This document shows, piece by piece, positions 10,879 through 19,679 of a stretch of DNA of 64,000 nt. Position 1 is the stretch's first letter. Every line of letters starts with the position of its first letter. A program made the position numbers and the translations under genes. This DNA is from Lysobacter sp. CFH 32150 (GTDB lineage: Bacteria > Pseudomonadota > Gammaproteobacteria > Xanthomonadales > Xanthomonadaceae). The stretch is from NCBI RefSeq assembly GCF_022758295.1, contig NZ_JALDWJ010000001.1:713245-777244 (forward strand), written 5' to 3'. Under the pieces are notes generated by a model. It was not told where the DNA came from, ran no database searches, and worked only from the letters and a program-made list of their open reading frames with translations.

Positions 10879-12402
10879 TCAGTACGCCACGCGGTCGGAC
10901 CATGAGCCGGGCAGTCCGGCGAACCGATTGTTCCCGGGGGACTCATTGAAGGCCGAGACGAGCTGCGGCAAGTAAATGACATCTACGGTGCCGTTGATCT
11001 TGCCGCCGCCTTCCATGACGAGCGACCCGTAAATCTTGGCTCCACCGCCGCCAGGCTCGAGTTCCGGGCACCCGGTGCCATCGGATACGCAAGTAGTAAA
11101 GGCAGTACCGGTATACCTCAGGAAGATGAGCCCGAAGAATTTGACGTTCGTATTCAACTTGAGTGAACCGTCGATCACCAGGACCACCGGGTCGTCAGGC
11201 GAGCCGATCTGCCCCGTTAGGGCGTTTCCGCCGGTGCAAGGGCCCTGAACCCAGATCACCCCGCTACTGCTTGCATTCAAGTCTGCGCAGGTCTTGATCT
11301 CAGCATTCGCTGCCAGCCATTCCACGACATCCGCTTGCGTGGGATCCCCGTCGGTCATCTTCAGCGTCTCGCATACGCCGTCGGCATCCGTGTCATTACG
11401 GGCCTTGACCCCGAGTACGTACTCGAACATGTCGCAGGGGTAGTAGTAGGGTGAACCAGCGAAAGCCTTTCCCCCATCCGTATTGGTGGAATCCAGGATG
11501 TCTTCGCCCTCGCCTGTACTCGCACTGGACACTCTCTGCCCGACATTGCAGGCACAATCGTCACAGGTGGGCACGGTCTTGCTCTTGCCCATCATCACGA
11601 CGCCCGTAATGTCGCTACGGAAGTATTCGTCCTGCTGGCAGGTCTGCCAGGAACCACCGCTGCCGTCAAAGTTATTCCTGGCCCACACTGCCAATCCTTT
11701 TGGCGGGGCAACGCTTGGATTGCCGACGATCGTCGAGTTGCCGAGTCCGGTGATCGTTCCCGCCGCCATCACCGGCGGAATATTCGTGGAAAGATTGATG
11801 AGGCGGAATGTGCCGATGGTTTCGCTGACAGTCGCGGTAGTACCCTCGCCATCGACCGTGCCACGCGACACGAGCGTGAACATCGACGTGGCCGTTGTAC
11901 TGGCGGCCGTGAGCGTGCAGTCGGTTGCTGTGTTCAATCGGCACAAGAGGACACCGACGTCGTAACTGGCATTGAAGTTGCCGGCATCGTTGCCGGTGCC
12001 GTCGTACATTCGACCAGGAGAGAACGTCACGGTGCGGCCACCGCCGCCGATGTAACGATAATGCCTGGCGCGGAGCGCGGAGCTGCCAACGTCGGATTCA
12101 ATGGTGCCGCATGGAAACGTGGTTTCGGCCGCCCCGCATACCACCCATTTTGTCGCATCCGTTGCAACGAGCGGGTCTGGAATCAATGTTCCCGAGTTCA
12201 ACCTCAAGAACTCGCGGCCATGGCTCAAGCCGGCTTCAGCCACGTGTTGGGCAATTTTTGCGCGCACGTCGTTGCCGGAGACGCGCTGTTCGCCGAGGAT
12301 GGCAGGCATGGCTACGAAAATAGCCAGCGTGAGCAACAGCAAAAGCACGATCGCTACGGTGAGTGCCGATCCCCGCTGCCGGATTGTAGGAGCGTTGGTC
12401 AT
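10879..12402 (-). CDS. PilX-like minor pilin, enlarged
   Basis: The N-terminus MTNAPTIRQRGSALTVAIVL has the PilX pattern (Arg-Gly before a hydrophobic helix, no Glu at +5), and the helix is followed by VAEAGLSHGREFLRL. The protein is 507 residues, against about 170-200 for classical PilX. The extra domain holds a CDDCACNVGQRVSS cysteine cluster and a region with DPVVLVIDGSLKL near the C-terminus. A start four codons earlier (12414) is possible, but the chosen ATG has a GAGA element 6 nt upstream. It lies between the pilW-like and pilV-like genes. Probably an inner component of the pilus-priming minor-pilin complex. Confidence 0.82.
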   Translation of the reverse strand: MTNAPTIRQRGSALTVAIVLLLLLTLAIFVAMPAILGEQRVSGNDVRAKIAQHVAEAGLSHGREFLRLNSGTLIPDPLVATDATKWVVCGAAETTFPCGTIESDVGSSALRARHYRYIGGGGRTVTFSPGRMYDGTGNDAGNFNASYDVGVLLCRLNTATDCTLTAASTTATSMFTLVSRGTVDGEGTTATVSETIGTFRLINLSTNIPPVMAAGTITGLGNSTIVGNPSVAPPKGLAVWARNNFDGSGGSWQTCQQDEYFRSDITGVVMMGKSKTVPTCDDCACNVGQRVSSASTGEGEDILDSTNTDGGKAFAGSPYYYPCDMFEYVLGVKARNDTDADGVCETLKMTDGDPTQADVVEWLAANAEIKTCADLNASSSGVIWVQGPCTGGNALTGQIGSPDDPVVLVIDGSLKLNTNVKFFGLIFLRYTGTAFTTCVSDGTGCPELEPGGGGAKIYGSLVMEGGGKINGTVDVIYLPQLVSAFNESPGNNRFAGLPGSWSDRVAY

Positions 12403-12421
12403 ATGCAGTCTCATGGCAACA

Positions 12422-13024
12422 TCAGAGGAATGGGTTACGCACTTGCACCGCTTGGTCGAAGCGGCGCGTGATCGCAGCGTTGCCCGTTAGTCCAAGGCGG
12501 AAGGTCACATCGATCCGGTTGGGGGCGGCAACGGTATCGCGTGCAAATAGAAGATTCGTGACCTGTACGTCGGGCGAACTGATTCTGAGCGCGCCGGTGG
12601 TGGAGCACGTCGCGGCGGTATAGGCGTTGTATTGCGCGAAGTAAACGGCGCCTCCACTCAGGCTGATCACCTTGACTTCATTGGTGTCCAAAGCACCATC
12701 ATCGTCGGTGTCATAAGCGAAACGTACGCAATTGCCGCCACTGAGGATGTCGATGTTCCCAAACGCGTTGGGGACAGTGCCGGCCGCACCAACGAACTGG
12801 CGATAGTTGCCGCTATAGCGTGCGCGCCGTAATTCCCGCGACACCAGGTCGCCGATCGCGCGCCCTTCCTGTGTCAGCTTGGCCACAGTAACGGTCTCGG
12901 CGTTCGTCCGCAGGACGGAGGTTGCAAGCGCGACGACGGCCGCCAGCATGATGAGGCCAACGGCCATCCCGACCATCAATTCGACCAGTGAGAAGCCTGC
13001 TTGCCTGGGTGCTTTGAATCGCAT
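12422..13024 (-). CDS. pilW: PilW-family minor pilin
   Basis: A 200-residue prepilin: leader MRFKAPRQAG|FSLVELMVGMAVGLIM with Glu at +5, then LRTNAETVTVAKLTQEGRAI, typical of PilW/GspJ-type proteins. The rest is a beta-rich domain with two cysteines (GGNCVRFAY and TAATCSTTG). The start is the ATG with GAGG 8 nt upstream; about 128 further in-frame residues upstream are antisense to fimT and not coding. It lies 10 nt after the fimT-like gene and just before pilX-like. Expected to join the minor-pilin complex that primes type IV pilus assembly. Confidence 0.9.
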   Translation of the reverse strand: MRFKAPRQAGFSLVELMVGMAVGLIMLAAVVALATSVLRTNAETVTVAKLTQEGRAIGDLVSRELRRARYSGNYRQFVGAAGTVPNAFGNIDILSGGNCVRFAYDTDDDGALDTNEVKVISLSGGAVYFAQYNAYTAATCSTTGALRISSPDVQVTNLLFARDTVAAPNRIDVTFRLGLTGNAAITRRFDQAVQVRNPFL

Positions 13025-13034
13025 CGCGTGAACC

Positions 13035-13640
13035 TCAACAGGAGCGATAACTGAAGAAAGGCGGCTTGTCGCCAGGGACACATACATATGACTGTCCAAG
13101 CGGGGTAACGATGACATTGACGACGTATCGACCATTGGCACTGGTGATCGCCAAGCTGCTGGCAGCGCTCTCCAGGAATGCCTTGCCCGGCGCACCATTG
13201 CTGGAAACGCCACCCAACTTCGGCGTATACGAAAAATCGAAATCCACGATATCGATCGTCGGCGCTCGCTCAGCCCCGAGGTCAGCGTTGTCCACGACAA
13301 GCTTTTCGCCATCCACCAGGCAGACTGCGCTACTGGTTTCGCAATCGCATCCAGATGCCGTGCTCGGGCGCAGTTGCCATGCGCCAGGTTCCGCAGGTTG
13401 CCTGGCACCGACGCACCAGCCCCCCGATGCCTTCTCTATCGCGAGCACGCCGATGGGCATGTTGGTCTTGACTGCAGCGGCGCGTGCGCGCGCGAGGAGA
13501 TTCGTGACTTGATCCGCAGCACCACGAACCCGCGCCTTCTGGAAATAGTCGGCGAAGCTCGGCACGGCCATGGTTATCAGGACCGTCAGCACGACCAGGG
13601 TCACCATCAACTCAATGAGAGTAAAGCCGCGATGTCTCAT
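13035..13640 (-). CDS. fimT: FimT/GspH-family minor pilin
   Basis: First gene of the minor-pilin operon; 201 residues. The leader MRHRG|FTLIELMVTLVVLTVLI has Glu at +5, followed by VTNLLARARAAAVKTN, the usual FimT/GspH helix. The C-terminal domain carries several cysteines (WCVGARQ, GCDCETSSAVC, YVCVPGDKPPF, YRSC at the end). The order fimT-pilW-pilX-pilV differs from the commoner fimT-pilV-pilW-pilX-pilY1-pilE. The start at the prepilin leader is preferred over ten upstream codons. The promoter probably lies in the 151-nt region shared with divergent pilE. Confidence 0.9.
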   Translation of the reverse strand: MRHRGFTLIELMVTLVVLTVLITMAVPSFADYFQKARVRGAADQVTNLLARARAAAVKTNMPIGVLAIEKASGGWCVGARQPAEPGAWQLRPSTASGCDCETSSAVCLVDGEKLVVDNADLGAERAPTIDIVDFDFSYTPKLGGVSSNGAPGKAFLESAASSLAITSANGRYVVNVIVTPLGQSYVCVPGDKPPFFSYRSC

Positions 13641-13791
13641 GTCACTCACACGTTCGGCGCCGAGGCTCACGGTAGCCAGCCTCCAGCCTTAAGGGCAAGC
13701 TGGCCGCGACCAGCGGCGCCTGCCTGAAGATGGACGGCGCCTCTTGGCAAGAGGGCACGATATGATGGGATGCAATCGTCGGAGAGCCTCC

Positions 13792-14229
13792 ATGCTACCC
13801 AAAGCCCGTTCCCGTCAGTTCGGTTTTACCTTGCTCGAACTCATGATCGTGGTCGTGATCATCGCGGTCCTTGCTGCTATCGCCGTCCCCATGTACAGCC
13901 AGTACATACGGAAGTCGCGACGCGCGGACGCCATGCAGCGGATGCAGCAGATCTCCCTGGCGGAAGAGCGGTTTAGGGCAGAAAACCCGGGGTATACCGC
14001 TAACTGGGCTTTGCTTGGCGGCGATCCCGATACCACCAGCCCAACGGGGATCGGAGAATGGTTTGACTGGGCCGACGTCGTTGTTGCGGCTGGTCCACCG
14101 GCCACATGGTCCATAAGTGTGACGGCTGTCGGCAAACAGGCCAAAGACAACGCAGGTGGCGTTGCCTGCACGACACTGACCCTAAACCAGGCCGGCACCC
14201 GCACGCCGGCAGAGTGCTGGGAAAATTAG
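13792..14229 (+). CDS. pilE: PilE-type type IV pilin
   Basis: A 145-residue pilin-like protein: leader MLPKARSRQFG|FTLLELMIVVVIIAVLAAI with Glu at +5, the classical AAIAVPMYSQYIRKSRRADA helix continuation, and a C-terminal Cys pair (VACTTLTLNQAGTRTPAEC) that would close the D-region loop. The start has a GGAGAG element 5 nt upstream. It is divergent from the fimT-pilV operon; in relatives pilE ends this cluster after pilY1. It fits a PilE minor pilin better than the major pilin, but the sequence does not decide. Confidence 0.88.
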   Translation: MLPKARSRQFGFTLLELMIVVVIIAVLAAIAVPMYSQYIRKSRRADAMQRMQQISLAEERFRAENPGYTANWALLGGDPDTTSPTGIGEWFDWADVVVAAGPPATWSISVTAVGKQAKDNAGGVACTTLTLNQAGTRTPAECWEN

Positions 14230-15630
14230 TCAGGCCATCACTCGATAACAGGGCCGATACTCCCCGGCGATCTTCATCCGTCGCTGTTCGACGAAGGCGC
14301 GAAGCAACGCATCAAGGGCTTGCATCATGCCGGGGTCGCCATGGATCTCGAATGGGCCGCGCGCCTCGATCCTGCGCATGCCCTCTTCCTTGACGTTGCC
14401 GGCGACGATACCGGAAAAAGCACGGCGCAGGTCGGCGGCGAGTTCGTGCGGCTTGCGGCCATGGTGCAGGTCGAGGGCAGCCATGGCCTCATGAGTACAT
14501 ACGAACGGTCGCTGGAATTCCAGCGGCACGTGCATCGACCAGTTGAAGAAGAACGAATCCTTCTGGGCGATGCGGTGCTCGCGCACTTTGCGGATGCCGG
14601 AGGCCATGTGCTTGGCCACTGTCGCCGGGTCACCGATGACTATTTCGTAGCGTGAGGTTGCGGCCTCGCCCAAGGTGAGGCGCAGGAACTGGTCGATCTG
14701 TTCGAAGTACGGCGCCGACGCGGTCGGGCCAGTGAGGATCAGCGGGAACGGCAGGTCCTTGTTCTCCTCGCGCAACAGGATGCCGAGCAGGTACAGGATT
14801 TCCTCCGCGGTGCCGACGCCACCAGGGAACACGATGATGCCGTGGCCGATGCGGACGAAGGCCTCCAGGCGCTTCTCGATGTCCGGCATGATCACCAGGT
14901 GATTGACGATCGGGTTCGGCGATTCGGCGGCGATGATGCCGGGCTCGGTGATGCCGATGTAACGCGTCTTGCGCCGGCGCTGCTTGGCATGGGCGATGGT
15001 GGCGCCCTTCATCGGCCCCTTCATCGCGCCTGGGCCGCAGCCGGTGCAGATGTCGAGTCCGCGCAGGCCGAGCTCGTACCCGACCTGCTTGGTGTAGACG
15101 TATTCGTCGCGATTGATCGAATGCCCACCCCAGCACACCACCAGGTTGGGGTCGGCGGGTTGCAGCACGCGTGCGTTGCGTAACAAGCCGAACACGGCGT
15201 CGGTGATGCCTTCGCTGGTTTCGAGGTCGCGACCGCCCTCCTTGACCAGTTCGATCGCGGTGTAAGCAAGGTCGCGCACAACCGCGAACAACAGTTCGGC
15301 GACGCCGCGGATGATCTCGCCATCGACGAAGGCCATTGCTGGCGCGTGGCGCAGGTCGATACGCACGCCGCGGTCCTGTTGCAGCACTTCGATGTCGAAA
15401 TCCGGGTACAGCTCCTGCGCCGCACGGGGGTCATCGGAGGCACTGCCGCTGGTCAGCACCGCCAGCGCGCAACGCCGCAATAAGTCGTGCATGCCGCCGC
15501 TGGAGGCATCCCGCAGGCGCGCGACTTCCGCGCGCGAAAGTACATCCAACCCGCCCCGCGGGTAGATGCGTGCATTGGCGGTTGGCAGGGTGGCGTTCGT
15601 CGCTTTCGCAGCTTTCGTATCGTTGTTCAT
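14230..15630 (-). CDS. ppnN: Nucleotide 5'-monophosphate nucleosidase PpnN (LOG family)
   Basis: Hydrolyses nucleoside monophosphates to base and ribose 5-phosphate; the E. coli enzyme (formerly YgdH) is activated by (p)ppGpp. At 466 residues it is close to the 454 of E. coli. It has the LOG-family motif FPGGVGTAEEI within GHGIIVFPGGVGTAEEILYL, the upstream ICTGCGPGAMKGPMKG loop, and the C-terminal extension typical of PpnN rather than short cytokinin-type LOG proteins. The start is MNNDTKAAKA; upstream in-frame sequence crosses a terminator. Its stop codon abuts the convergent pilE stop (14229/14230) with no space for a terminator. Confidence 0.95.
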   Translation of the reverse strand: MNNDTKAAKATNATLPTANARIYPRGGLDVLSRAEVARLRDASSGGMHDLLRRCALAVLTSGSASDDPRAAQELYPDFDIEVLQQDRGVRIDLRHAPAMAFVDGEIIRGVAELLFAVVRDLAYTAIELVKEGGRDLETSEGITDAVFGLLRNARVLQPADPNLVVCWGGHSINRDEYVYTKQVGYELGLRGLDICTGCGPGAMKGPMKGATIAHAKQRRRKTRYIGITEPGIIAAESPNPIVNHLVIMPDIEKRLEAFVRIGHGIIVFPGGVGTAEEILYLLGILLREENKDLPFPLILTGPTASAPYFEQIDQFLRLTLGEAATSRYEIVIGDPATVAKHMASGIRKVREHRIAQKDSFFFNWSMHVPLEFQRPFVCTHEAMAALDLHHGRKPHELAADLRRAFSGIVAGNVKEEGMRRIEARGPFEIHGDPGMMQALDALLRAFVEQRRMKIAGEYRPCYRVMA

Positions 15631-15660
15631 GATGACGACTTTAGCGCAGCGGGACGCGCA

Positions 15661-15692
15661 AAAGAAAACGGCCGGGTTACCCCGGCCGTTTC
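15661..15692 (-). terminator. Intrinsic terminator after the TonB-dependent receptor gene
   Basis: Stem AACGGCCGGG/CCCGGCCGTT (15667-15676 and 15681-15690) with a 4-nt loop; on the minus strand the stem runs into TTTTCTTT. It ends the receptor transcript and isolates ppnN, whose start is at 15630. Confidence 0.92.
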
Positions 15693-15713
15693 GAGTGTCA
15701 TGGGTATCGCCGA

Positions 15714-18700
15714 TCAGAACTTGTAGCGGAAGCCGACCTGTAGCGACCAGCGCGATTCGCCAGTACGGTCGCGACGCGTCAGCGCTTCGTCTCCGCGGAA
15801 GTCGTAGACATACTGGCCTTGGGCATTGATACCGACAAAGTCTACAGGGCTGCGAACGACACCACCGAAGTTGTTGTCGAACCCGACTTCGTCGATATGG
15901 CCCCATTTCTTGTTGAGCAGGTTGCCGACATTGAGGATGTCAATCCACAACTCGGCCTTGTTGCCCTCGAAGAAGCCCGGCAGTTCCTGGCTGATGCGCA
16001 TGTCGAAGTTGTTGATCCAGTTCGTTTCCGAACTGTTGCGCTCCATCGCGCCACCCGCCGCGCCATTGAACTCCTTGTGACTGGCGACGTAGTTCCAGAA
16101 CGCATCCTTGTCGGCCTGCGACACGAAGGCGACGCCGTCACGGTTGTCCGGGATGTAGAGGAGGTCATTGCCAGAGGTGCCGTCGCCGTTCATGTCGTTG
16201 AAGAACGTCCAGCTGTACGGCTTGCCGGTACGGCCTTCGTAGAACAGCGCGATGCTGGTGTCGTTGTCACCCCAGAAGGCCTGCTTGAACTGCAGGGCGG
16301 CTGTGACTCGATGGCGGATCGAGTAATTCGAACGGGCGGAAACCTCCTCGTTCGGATTGAAGACCGCGCGGTTCTGCCAGCCGGAGATGGATCGACTCGA
16401 TGTGAGCGGGTTCACTTCGGTGGCATTGGTGTAGCTGTACGCAGCCTGCCAGTACCAATGACTGTCGCCGATCATCGGTTTGCTGAGGCTGAAGGTGAGG
16501 TTCTGACCCTCGCCCTTGTTGGTCTCCCTGGCCAGGAGGACGTCACGGTAAGCCGCGTTGGCATTGGCACGGGCACCCGAGACCGAAGGCGTAGCCGTGT
16601 TGTAGGTACCCCAGTACAGATTGCGGCCGTCGGCGCCGATGCGAGATGCACCGCCGAGGTTGAGGTGTTCGTAGTAGAGGCCGGTGTTGACGCTGGTCAG
16701 CAGCAGCTCGGCTGAAGCCACCATGCCGTACCACGGCAATTCGTGCTCGAACGCGAGATTGGCCTTCCATACGGACGGCTGGTGCAGGTCTTCTTCGACG
16801 AAGTCGACGTCCTGTCGTGCCGTGCCGATTTGCGGGCGCGGCGCATTGGCATCCAGGAACGGCGGAGCTCCCGTACAGGAATTGGTGAAGCCGATGCCGG
16901 TACCACAACCGAATACCTGGATGGTTTGGCCGTTGTTCGTGTACGGGTTGGTCAGCCAGACATTGGAGGCCGAGCCCTGGAACAGGCCGATACCGCCGCG
17001 CAATTGGGTCGGGCGCTCACTGTCGAAGGTGTAGTTGAAGCCGAAGCGCGGCTGGATCAGGTAATTACCGTCGATCGTGACGTCATTGCGGCGGCCGAAC
17101 GCAGCCGAGGCCGCGGCATTGAACCGCGGCGGCTCATCGACATTGGGGATGTCGGCGCGCACGCCGAACAGCAGGGTCAGGTTCGGAGTGAGCGTCCAGG
17201 TGTCCTGGACGAACAGGCCGGTGTTTTCGAGCGTGAAGTTGGCCGCAACATCGTCAAGCGAACCGCCAGCCGGGAATGTGCGGAACTGGTACTCGCTGTA
17301 AACGCCGTTCTCGAAATCAGTAAGGCTGCGGAAGCGATAGGTGCCGAACCCCGAGTCCAGGAACAGGTTGTAGATTTCGTTCTTCTCGTGATCCACGCCG
17401 AACTTGAGCTCGTGGTCGCCCATGTACCAGTTGCCGGCGAAGTAGCCATTCCAGGTCTTGTTGTCGATTACGTTGGCATGACGGAACTGTTCCGTGCCGA
17501 GGCGCAGATTGGCCGAGCCGAAGTCGACGCGAATCTGCGGCTGCCTGGCCATGATCAGCGGCTGCTTGCTCTGGTAGTTCTGGTACGAGAGACGTGCCTC
17601 GGTGGAGAAATTCTCCGACCAGTCGCTGAACAGCTGGGCGACGTAGTTGTCGAACTCTTTCGGCTGCCTGTTCCAATAGCTGGACAGCGACAGGCCATTG
17701 CGGCTGAAGTTGCCCTGGAACGCTTCCAGCTGCTCGGTGTGGTTGATGCGGAACGATGCGCGATGGTCGTCGTTGATGTTCCAGTCGAACTTGGCGAGCC
17801 AGCTCTCCGACTCGGTCGACAGGTCCTGGGCCACCAGGCTGCCGGGGATCAGGTTTTTGTCCCGGGCCTCGGCGATCACCTGGTCGATCTGCGACTGGGT
17901 GATGTTGACGATGTTCGGCTTGCCGCTGCCAACTGGGCCGAATTCGGGTGACGGTGCAGTGCGCTCGCTCTTCTCATAGTTCAGGAAGAAGAACAGGCGG
18001 TCCTTCATCAGCGGGCCGCCGAAGGTGGCGCCGTAGCTGAAGTCTTCCTTGAAGCCGGTGAATGGTGCGCCTTGCTCGCTGTCGCCGACCATGTCGGCAT
18101 CGCGGTAAACGTAATACGCCGAGCCGTGGAAATCGTTGGTGCCAGACTTGGTGACGGCGTTGATGTTGGCGCCGGTGTAGCCCTTCTCGGTGACGTCATA
18201 CTTGGCGACGTTCACCTCAACCGCGTCGATGGTATCGATCGAGATCGGCTGGCGGATCGTCGGCAGGTTGTTCGACTCGATGCCGAACTTGTCGTTGGTG
18301 GTGACGCCGTCGATGGTGATCGAGTTGTAGCGGGTGTTCTGGCCGGCGGCCGAGATCTCACCGCGCTCCTTGTCCGTCTGCGACATGCGCGGATCCATGC
18401 GCGCGTAATCCTGCAGGTCACGCTTGATCGAGCTGAAGCCGTCCAGCTGATCGCGGCTGATGTTGCTGCCCGTACCCATGGCGTTCGGCGCGAACACGCT
18501 GATGCCCGTACCTACGATCGTGACGGTTTCGAGCGTAGTAGCCGCACCGCTGGCGAGGCTCAGGTCGACGTTGTTCGACTCCGACAACTCCAAGTACACG
18601 CCCTGTTCGCTATCGGTGCCGGCGCCTGCCTTGTTCACGGTGATCGTGTACGGACCGCCGACACGGAGACCGCGGGCGGTGTAACGGCCATTGGCGTCGG

Positions 18701-18896
18701 TCGTGGCCTTGCTGACCGTGCCCGAAGCAGTGTGGACGATGGTGACTTCAGCGCCAGCGATCGGTTGCGCATCGGCACCGACCACGCGACCACCGAGGGC
18801 GGCGGAGGTGCTCTGCGCAAAAACAGGTGCCGCGGCAAGCGCAGCGATCAGGGCCAGCGACAGTTTGGATACGCGGGCGCGGTTCGGATGACTCAT
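15714..18896 (-). CDS. Oar-like TonB-dependent receptor with N-terminal carboxypeptidase-regulatory domain
   Basis: Outer-membrane transporter energised by TonB-ExbBD; substrate unknown. Its 1060 residues start with a signal peptide ending AAPVFAQ, then a CarboxypepD_reg-like domain (about 30-110; GGRVVGADAQPIAGAEVTIV and GRYTARGLRVGGPYTI), a plug domain (ISRDQLDGFSSIKRDLQDYA, TIDGVTTNDKFG, YTGANINAVTKSGTNDFHGS) and a long barrel ending in the aromatic signature LQVGFRYKF. The architecture matches the Oar family common in Xanthomonadales, often linked to peptide or protein-derived nutrients, but no substrate evidence exists here. It stands alone with its own terminator. Confidence 0.95.
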   Translation of the reverse strand: MSHPNRARVSKLSLALIAALAAAPVFAQSTSAALGGRVVGADAQPIAGAEVTIVHTASGTVSKATTDANGRYTARGLRVGGPYTITVNKAGAGTDSEQGVYLELSESNNVDLSLASGAATTLETVTIVGTGISVFAPNAMGTGSNISRDQLDGFSSIKRDLQDYARMDPRMSQTDKERGEISAAGQNTRYNSITIDGVTTNDKFGIESNNLPTIRQPISIDTIDAVEVNVAKYDVTEKGYTGANINAVTKSGTNDFHGSAYYVYRDADMVGDSEQGAPFTGFKEDFSYGATFGGPLMKDRLFFFLNYEKSERTAPSPEFGPVGSGKPNIVNITQSQIDQVIAEARDKNLIPGSLVAQDLSTESESWLAKFDWNINDDHRASFRINHTEQLEAFQGNFSRNGLSLSSYWNRQPKEFDNYVAQLFSDWSENFSTEARLSYQNYQSKQPLIMARQPQIRVDFGSANLRLGTEQFRHANVIDNKTWNGYFAGNWYMGDHELKFGVDHEKNEIYNLFLDSGFGTYRFRSLTDFENGVYSEYQFRTFPAGGSLDDVAANFTLENTGLFVQDTWTLTPNLTLLFGVRADIPNVDEPPRFNAAASAAFGRRNDVTIDGNYLIQPRFGFNYTFDSERPTQLRGGIGLFQGSASNVWLTNPYTNNGQTIQVFGCGTGIGFTNSCTGAPPFLDANAPRPQIGTARQDVDFVEEDLHQPSVWKANLAFEHELPWYGMVASAELLLTSVNTGLYYEHLNLGGASRIGADGRNLYWGTYNTATPSVSGARANANAAYRDVLLARETNKGEGQNLTFSLSKPMIGDSHWYWQAAYSYTNATEVNPLTSSRSISGWQNRAVFNPNEEVSARSNYSIRHRVTAALQFKQAFWGDNDTSIALFYEGRTGKPYSWTFFNDMNGDGTSGNDLLYIPDNRDGVAFVSQADKDAFWNYVASHKEFNGAAGGAMERNSSETNWINNFDMRISQELPGFFEGNKAELWIDILNVGNLLNKKWGHIDEVGFDNNFGGVVRSPVDFVGINAQGQYVYDFRGDEALTRRDRTGESRWSLQVGFRYKF

Positions 18897-19088
18897 CTTG
18901 TTGACCTCGATTGCAGGAAAGTGGCGGCGTCATGGCGCATGCCAACGCGCGCAAATTCCTTATTGCGGGCTCGTCGGCAACTCTGCATCCCCACCCATGC
19001 GGTAGCGCACGGGTTAACGCCAGATTAACACGGTAACAATTGGGAATGACGGCGGAATGACAGCGGTCGACACCGTCCCCTGAACGAC

Positions 19089-19679
19089 TCAGCCAGCGCG
19101 GATGTATACGCCGATACCATCCAGGAACATCTGTACCGAGATCGCCACCAGGAGCATGCCCATCAGCCGCTCGACCGCGATCAGCACCCGCGAGCCCAGC
19201 CATTTGTAGAGGTAGGTCGCGGAGAACAGGATGGCGGCAGTGGCGACCCAGGCGATCAGCAGGGCCAGGCTCCAGTCGGCCAGGCGCCCGGGGTCGTTGC
19301 TGCCCATCAGCATCACCGCGGCCATGCCCGAAGGGCCGGCCACCAGCGGAATGGCCATGGGCACGATGAAGGGCTCGCCACCGGGCAACTCGCCCATCAG
19401 GCCTTCGGGTGGCGGGAAGATCATGCGGATGCCGATCAGGAACAGGACGATACCGCCGGCGATCGACACCGACTCCTGACGCAGGTGCATCAGCTCCAGC
19501 ATGTATTTGCCGCCGTGCAGGAAAACCATCAACACGACCAGCGCGATCAGCAACTCACGCGCCAGGACGATGCGCCGACGCGCGACCGGCAGCGGCTTGA
19601 GCAGGCTCAGGAACACGGGAATGTTGCCGAGCGGATCCAGGATGAGGAACAACAGGAGCGCGGCGGACGCGATCGTCAT
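19089..19679 (-). CDS. MarC/YhgN-family membrane protein
   Basis: Integral inner-membrane protein of 196 residues with about six hydrophobic segments. The N-terminal LLLFLILDPLGNIPVFLSLL and central IPLVAGPSGMAAVML are typical of MarC (UPF0056). Despite the name, a role in multiple antibiotic resistance has not been upheld for the E. coli protein, so the function is unknown. The start codon shares ATGA with the stop of the upstream SDR gene, which sets the start; it is the last gene of grxD-SDR-marC. Confidence 0.93.
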   Translation of the reverse strand: MTIASAALLLFLILDPLGNIPVFLSLLKPLPVARRRIVLARELLIALVVLMVFLHGGKYMLELMHLRQESVSIAGGIVLFLIGIRMIFPPPEGLMGELPGGEPFIVPMAIPLVAGPSGMAAVMLMGSNDPGRLADWSLALLIAWVATAAILFSATYLYKWLGSRVLIAVERLMGMLLVAISVQMFLDGIGVYIRAG

